NCBI GenBank assembly: GCA_021161685.1
Contig: JAGHAD010000040.1
Span: 1 to 8,540, forward strand
DNA: 8,540 bases
DNA from: Thermoplasmata archaeon
GTDB lineage: Archaea > Thermoplasmatota > E2 > DHVEG-1 > B18-G2
Reading direction: 5' to 3'
Part shown: positions 5,078 through 8,540 of the stretch, one piece after another
How the letters are laid out: every line of letters starts with the position of its first letter
Numbering within the stretch: position 1 is the stretch's first letter
Position numbers and translations under genes: made by a program
Notes under the pieces: model-generated
What the model saw: the letters and a program-made list of their open reading frames with translations, nothing else
What the model was told of the DNA's origin: nothing
The model's database searches: none

Positions 5078-6124
5078 ATGGAATGGATAGAAAAAATCAG
5101 GAAAATCGATCTGAGGAGAAGGATAAAGATAATGAACTTCTGTGGGACTCATGAGCATGAAATAAACAGGTATGGAATAAGGTCTGTTCTCCCAAGATGG
5201 ATAGAACTAATAGCCGGCCCAGGCTGTCCGGTCTGCGTTTGTGGGGAGGGGGAGATAAGAGCTGCGATAAGCCTTGCAAATCAAGGGATTTGTATCTTAA
5301 CCTATGGAGACATGATGAGGGTTCCCGTAAGGATGGAAAGGGAAGTCACTTCCTTGGAAAAGGCTAGATCGAGGGGTGCGAAGGTAAAGATAGTAACATC
5401 TCCACTTGACGCTTTGAATATCGCAAGGGAAAAGAGAGAGAATTTTGTCTTCTTTTCCGTTGGATTCGAAACAACAACCGCTCCACTAGCTGGTCTGCTT
5501 GAAAATGATTTGCCTGAGAACCTCAAGATTTTAACTGCTCACAAGCTAACTCCGCCAGCCCTCGATTTGCTTATAAAAGAGGAAGAGGTGGAGTTAGATG
5601 GCATCATAGCTCCTGGACACGTATCAACCATAACTGGATCTGACGCATGGAAGAGGTTTGCGGATTATGGAATTCCAATTGTTGTTGCCGGATTCACTCC
5701 AGAACAGATCTTGGAAGCTGTATACCGACTGGCTTTGCAGATAAAGAATGGGGAATCAAGGCTAGAGAATGTGTATAAAGGTATAGTTACCGAGAGCGGG
5801 AATGAGAAAGCGAAGGAAATGATCGATAAACATTTCTATGTTGATGATGCATGGTGGAGGGGGATTGGAAGGATAGAAGATTCTGGATTCTACCTTAAGG
5901 ATAAAGATGTGGATGCCAGGTATTTTTATGATATAGAGATTGAAAACGAAGAGGGAGATCTGCTTCCGGGATGCTCGTGCAGGGACATCGTTCTGGGTAA
6001 AAAATTACCAAAGGACTGTCCTCTGTTCGGAAAGGTATGCACTCCAGATGATCCGAAAGGTCCTTGCATGGTCTCTTCAGAAGGAGCTTGCTCAGCTTGG
6101 TATAGATACATGAGGGTGAGCTGA
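5078..6124 (+). CDS. hypD: hydrogenase maturation protein HypD
   Basis: HypD is an iron-sulfur scaffold that, together with HypC, carries the iron while two cyanides and one CO are attached before insertion into [NiFe] hydrogenase. Conserved blocks seen: FCGTHEHEI (21-29, C22), GPGCPVC (47-53, C50 and C53), FSVGFETTTAP (126-136), LTAHKLTPPAL (152-162), IIAPGHVSTITG (176-187) and PIVVAGFTPEQI (200-211). The Cys-rich tail supplies [4Fe-4S] ligands, most likely C314, C321, C330 and C338. At 348 residues it is full length for the family. The usual residues after GPGCPVCV, commonly TP, are replaced by CGEGE, adding an extra Cys at 55. ATG 5078 directly abuts GGAAGGG, too close to act as a ribosome site, so a leaderless start is favoured. 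Its stop overlaps the hypF start by one base (TGATG), indicating coupled translation. Confidence 0.97.
   Translation: MEWIEKIRKIDLRRRIKIMNFCGTHEHEINRYGIRSVLPRWIELIAGPGCPVCVCGEGEIRAAISLANQGICILTYGDMMRVPVRMEREVTSLEKARSRGAKVKIVTSPLDALNIAREKRENFVFFSVGFETTTAPLAGLLENDLPENLKILTAHKLTPPALDLLIKEEEVELDGIIAPGHVSTITGSDAWKRFADYGIPIVVAGFTPEQILEAVYRLALQIKNGESRLENVYKGIVTESGNEKAKEMIDKHFYVDDAWWRGIGRIEDSGFYLKDKDVDARYFYDIEIENEEGDLLPGCSCRDIVLGKKLPKDCPLFGKVCTPDDPKGPCMVSSEGACSAWYRYMRVS
6114..6120 (+). promoter_or_regulatory. ribosome binding site of hypF
   Basis: GGGTGAG lies within the last hypD codons, with its GGTGA core ending four bases ahead of the hypF ATG at 6124. GGTGA is complementary to the 3' end of archaeal 16S rRNA. 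Together with the one-base stop/start overlap, it supports the chosen start and coupled translation within the operon. Confidence 0.65.
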
Positions 6125-8349
6125 TGGGGAAGCTAATAAGGGTGAGAGGTCTCGTTCAGGGTATAGGATTCAGACCTTTCATCTACAGATTGGCAACCAA
6201 AAACAACCTTAAAGGGTATGTGAAAAATCTCGGCGATGGAACGGTTGAGATCTATATCGAGGGTAGAGAGATGGTAGGTTTTCTTAGAGAAATAAAGAGA
6301 GCTCCTCTATCGGAGATAGAAGATATGGAAATAATTGATGTAAGAGACATCGGTTACAAAGATTTTGTCATAGAGAGAAGCGAAGAAAAAAGGAAAGAAG
6401 TTCCGTTTGTTCCTCCAGATATAGCGATATGTGGGGATTGTCTGAAAGAGATGTATGATGAAAACAACAGGAGGTTCCTCTATTTTTTCATCACCTGCAC
6501 CCATTGCGGGCCAAGATACACGATAATAAGAAAGCTACCATACGATAGGGAGAACACCACCATGGACAAGTTTGAAATGTGCGCCGACTGCGAGAGAGAA
6601 TACAGAGATCCTTTGGATAGGAGATACCATGCTCAAACCGTTGCATGCGCAAGATGCGGTCCATCTATCGTTTTGATCAAGGATGGGAAGGTCTTAAGAA
6701 AAGGGAGTGATGCCATAAGGTTTGCAGGGAAAGAGCTCAGCCGTGGAAGGATCGTTGCCATCAAGGGAATAGGGGGATTCCATCTCTCCGTGGATGCAGA
6801 TAATAACGAGGCGGTACTCAGGTTGAGGGAGATCTACAACAGACCCGCTCAACCCTTTGCGGTTATGGTAAGAGATTTAAAAACAGCTAAAGAAATAGCT
6901 TACATTGGAGATCTCGAAGAGAAGCTGTTAACATCTTCAGCCAGACCGATCGTCGTGGTGAGGAAGAAAGGAGAAACTCTTTCCAAGTACATTGCTCCGG
7001 GTTTGCACAGCATTGGCATTATGCTACCATACACTGGTTTGCACTATCTCCTTTTTGACCATTTTGATGGAAAAGCTTTGGTTATGACATCTGCAAATGA
7101 GCCAGGGGAACCGATGATCAAGGATGAAAAGGATATTGGAAGGATCAAGGCGGATTACTTTCTCGTCCATGATAGGGAGATATACCAGAGGTGCGACGAT
7201 TCGGTGATAAGAGTGGTTAATGGGAAAGCAAGTTTTCTGAGGAGATCCAGAGGCTATGTTCCCTTACCGATAGAGCTCGATAGAGATTTTAAGGAAGATG
7301 TTTTGGCTCTGGGTCCAGAGATAGATGTCAGCATATGCCTTTTCACAAAGCGTAAGGCAATCCCATCTCAATACATAGGCAATACATCAAACTACGATAC
7401 CTTGAATTATCTTCTGGACACATTTCATCACATGAAGCATCTGTTCAACGTTGAGCCTTCAATCATAGCATGTGATCTCAATCCAGCTTTCGAGACATCC
7501 AGATTGGCTAGGGAGCTAGCTGAAAATATGGGAGGAGATTTAATAGAGGTACAGCACCACTTCGCCCATGCCTTTTCTCTGATTGGAGAACATAGATTGG
7601 ATGAGATGATATGCATAGCGATAGATGGATATGGATATGGTCTCGATGGTAACGCATGGGGCGGAGAGATAGTGTACGCTGGAGAAGAGGCAAAGAGACT
7701 GGCTCACTTAGAGTACTTTCCGTTAATAGGCGGAGATAAAGCAACATACTATCCTCTGAGGATAGTTGCGGGGATACTTGGCAGAAAGGCAGAAGACTGG
7801 CTCATCGAAAGGAAAGACGGATTTCCTTATGGGGAGAAAGAGATAGACGTGGTGCTTAAACAGAGAGCAGATATCCTCACATCCTCCTGCGGCAGGTTTC
7901 TCGATGGAGTATCAGCCCTGCTGGATATCTGTTATTACAGAAGTTATGAGGGAGAACCTGCAATGAAATTAGAGTCTTTTGCATCCAGAGGTAAAGATGT
8001 GATTGAGGTTGAGCCTTTAATCCATGGAAACGAGATAAAGGTAAAGGAGATCTTCGAGTATTTCTTTGAAAACCTTGGCAAGTATAGGAGAGAAGATATG
8101 GCATATGCAGCAGAGAAGTACATGGCATTATCCTTGGCTGAGATCGCATTGGAGAAGGCGGAGGAGGAAGGGGTCAAAAGCATAGGGATAAGCGGGGGTT
8201 GCGCCTATAATGATTTTATCGTTTCCGAAATATCTAGATTGATCAGGAAGAGGGGTTTCGATTTTTATCAGAACGAAAAGGTTCCATGTGGGGATGGAGG
8301 TGTATCGTTTGGACAGGGCATCTACTACAGCTTCATGGAGTCCTGTTAG
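6124..8349 (+). CDS. hypF: carbamoyltransferase HypF
   Basis: HypF uses carbamoyl phosphate and ATP to carbamoylate the C-terminal Cys of HypE, the source of the cyanide ligands of [NiFe] hydrogenase. All four regions are visible: an N-terminal acylphosphatase domain (1-90, VRGLVQGIGFRPFIYRLA); a double zinc finger with C103/C106 and C125/C128, then C153/C156 and C175/C178; a YrdC-like domain (about 195-385: KGIGGFHLSVDA, RPAQPFAVMVRDL, LPYTGLHYLLF, MTSANEPGEP, RRSRGYVP); and a Kae1-like carbamoyltransferase domain (about 390-741) with VQHHFAHA (476-483), AIDGYGYGLDGNAWGGE (499-515), GISGGCAYND (688-697) and DGGVSFGQG (724-732). The HHxxH motif and D501 fit metal and nucleotide binding. At 741 residues it is full length. 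It follows hypD with a one-base overlap; hypA, B, C and E are not in the window. Small motif differences (SVDA for the usual xCDA, GCAYND for GVFQN) look like lineage variation. Confidence 0.97.
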   Translation: MGKLIRVRGLVQGIGFRPFIYRLATKNNLKGYVKNLGDGTVEIYIEGREMVGFLREIKRAPLSEIEDMEIIDVRDIGYKDFVIERSEEKRKEVPFVPPDIAICGDCLKEMYDENNRRFLYFFITCTHCGPRYTIIRKLPYDRENTTMDKFEMCADCEREYRDPLDRRYHAQTVACARCGPSIVLIKDGKVLRKGSDAIRFAGKELSRGRIVAIKGIGGFHLSVDADNNEAVLRLREIYNRPAQPFAVMVRDLKTAKEIAYIGDLEEKLLTSSARPIVVVRKKGETLSKYIAPGLHSIGIMLPYTGLHYLLFDHFDGKALVMTSANEPGEPMIKDEKDIGRIKADYFLVHDREIYQRCDDSVIRVVNGKASFLRRSRGYVPLPIELDRDFKEDVLALGPEIDVSICLFTKRKAIPSQYIGNTSNYDTLNYLLDTFHHMKHLFNVEPSIIACDLNPAFETSRLARELAENMGGDLIEVQHHFAHAFSLIGEHRLDEMICIAIDGYGYGLDGNAWGGEIVYAGEEAKRLAHLEYFPLIGGDKATYYPLRIVAGILGRKAEDWLIERKDGFPYGEKEIDVVLKQRADILTSSCGRFLDGVSALLDICYYRSYEGEPAMKLESFASRGKDVIEVEPLIHGNEIKVKEIFEYFFENLGKYRREDMAYAAEKYMALSLAEIALEKAEEEGVKSIGISGGCAYNDFIVSEISRLIRKRGFDFYQNEKVPCGDGGVSFGQGIYYSFMESC

Positions 8350-8401
8350 TTTATTGTTTGGTGAGATGAAAAGGGCGTCTATCCGAGAATTTTGTTTCAT
8401 C
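8350..8401 (+). terminator. possible hypDF terminator region
   Basis: Right after the hypF stop comes a T-rich run (TTTATTGTTTG, 8350-8360), then an inverted repeat, GATGAAA (8365-8371) and TTTCATC (8395-8401), with a 23-base loop. Archaeal RNA polymerase tends to stop at T-rich stretches, and a new promoter begins just beyond, so termination here is plausible. The T-run is interrupted and the stem is short and A/T-rich, so this is weak. Confidence 0.25.
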
Positions 8402-8402
8402 C

Positions 8403-8420
8403 AGCTAAATAATTTATATA
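8403..8420 (+). promoter_or_regulatory. archaeal promoter (BRE-like plus TATA box) of the downstream gene
   Basis: TTTATATA (8413-8420) matches the archaeal TATA consensus, and the preceding purine/A-rich GCTAAATAA (8403-8411) resembles a TFB-recognition element. The expected start of transcription is near 8442, leaving a leader of about 55 bases before the ATG at 8497. Unlike the other genes here, this one would have a real 5' leader, in keeping with the ribosome-site-like motif inside it. Confidence 0.65.
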
Positions 8421-8462
8421 GTATTGCGTGCTATTTCCATCATCTCGAAAAGGTTAAAATTA

Positions 8463-8470
8463 AGGAGGTC
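8463..8470 (+). promoter_or_regulatory. strong Shine-Dalgarno-like motif without a standard start codon
   Basis: AGGAGGTC is the best match to the 16S rRNA anti-Shine-Dalgarno sequence in the window, but no ATG, GTG or TTG follows at the usual distance. The next ATG is at 8497, 27 bases on. An ATT at 8474 would open a nine-codon peptide (IFLNKARKC) ending at TGA 8501-8503, overlapping that ATG. It may be a leader-peptide site, a standby site, or chance. Confidence 0.35.
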
Positions 8471-8496
8471 AATATTTTTCTCAACAAGGCGAGAAA

Positions 8497-8540
8497 ATGC
8501 TGACTTCAGAAGAGGTGTTGAGGAAAATAGAAGAAAATAG
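8497..8540 (+). CDS. start of an unidentified gene, cut by the right edge
   Basis: From ATG 8497 the frame reads MLTSEEVLRKIEEN and stays open to the end of the window. A canonical TATA box lies 77 bases upstream. GGCGAG just ahead (8488-8493) is a weak ribosome-site candidate; the stronger AGGAGGTC is too far away for this ATG. Going upstream in frame there is no other start codon as far back as 8470. The 14 visible codons suggest an amphipathic, charged N-terminal helix and do not identify a family. Its position after hypDF might suggest a hydrogenase-linked gene, but it has its own promoter, so that link is weak. Confidence 0.5.
   Translation, partial: MLTSEEVLRKIEEN

Noticed and set aside
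8338..8349. C-terminal cysteine of HypF, recalling the carbamoyl-accepting C-terminal Cys of HypE
   Set aside because: The tail lacks the HypE PR-x-C context and the protein is otherwise a standard HypF, so the Cys is probably incidental.
8288..8503. 71-codon plus-strand frame running from inside hypF to 8503
   Set aside because: It starts in another frame within hypF and crosses the terminator and promoter region. Only its last few codons, after the Shine-Dalgarno-like motif, are of any interest and are reported separately.
8523..8540. GAAAATAG direct repeat at the right edge
   Set aside because: Two 8-base copies in A-rich coding sequence that reads as Glu/Lys/Asn codons; no sign of a repeat array.

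Overview
The window looks archaeal. Several protein families point that way: archaemetzincin, an MCM-type AAA+ ATPase with a helix-hairpin-helix front end, and a METTL5-type methyltransferase. TATA-like boxes sit about 25-30 bases ahead of start codons that mostly lack Shine-Dalgarno sites, and the genes are tightly packed and overlapping. Arginine is written mostly AGA/AGG and isoleucine often ATA, and the proteins are rich in charged residues, which hints at a thermophile. The hydrogenase maturation genes imply a [NiFe]-hydrogenase-bearing anaerobe, probably euryarchaeal. This assignment is an inference and no lineage marker is present.

Layout. (1) 1-694, minus strand: the N-terminal part of an acetyl-CoA hydrolase/CoA-transferase family protein that runs off the left edge. 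(2) 695-747: a very short divergent promoter whose TATA box is a perfect palindrome. (3) 748-1272, plus: a Pat-like GNAT acetyltransferase. (4) 1315-2598, plus: an exported or membrane-anchored serpin with an inhibitory-type reactive loop. (5) 5019-2595, minus: three overlapping genes, transcribed in the order HhH/MCM-like ATPase, archaemetzincin, METTL5-like rRNA methyltransferase; the last one overlaps the serpin tail to tail. (6) 5020-5077: a second divergent promoter with a small dyad. (7) 5078-8349, plus: hypD and hypF, overlapping by one base. (8) 8350-8540: a possible terminator hairpin, a canonical TATA box, an isolated strong Shine-Dalgarno-like motif and the first codons of another gene.

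How the genes work together. HypF and HypD act in one pathway, the building of the Fe(CN)2CO group of [NiFe] hydrogenases; hypA, B, C and E are not in the window. The CoA-transferase and GNAT genes look like the two halves of a protein that, from memory, is a single fused polypeptide in some anaerobic bacteria, so they probably work together in acyl-CoA metabolism or its control by lysine acetylation. The ATPase, archaemetzincin and methyltransferase are co-transcribed, but their shared purpose is unknown. The serpin is the likeliest recent arrival: the stretches counted are poorer in G+C than its neighbours, and it carries many N-glycosylation sequons.

No tRNA, rRNA, CRISPR array, insertion sequence or long repeat was seen. 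No stretch longer than 300 bases lacks a gene.
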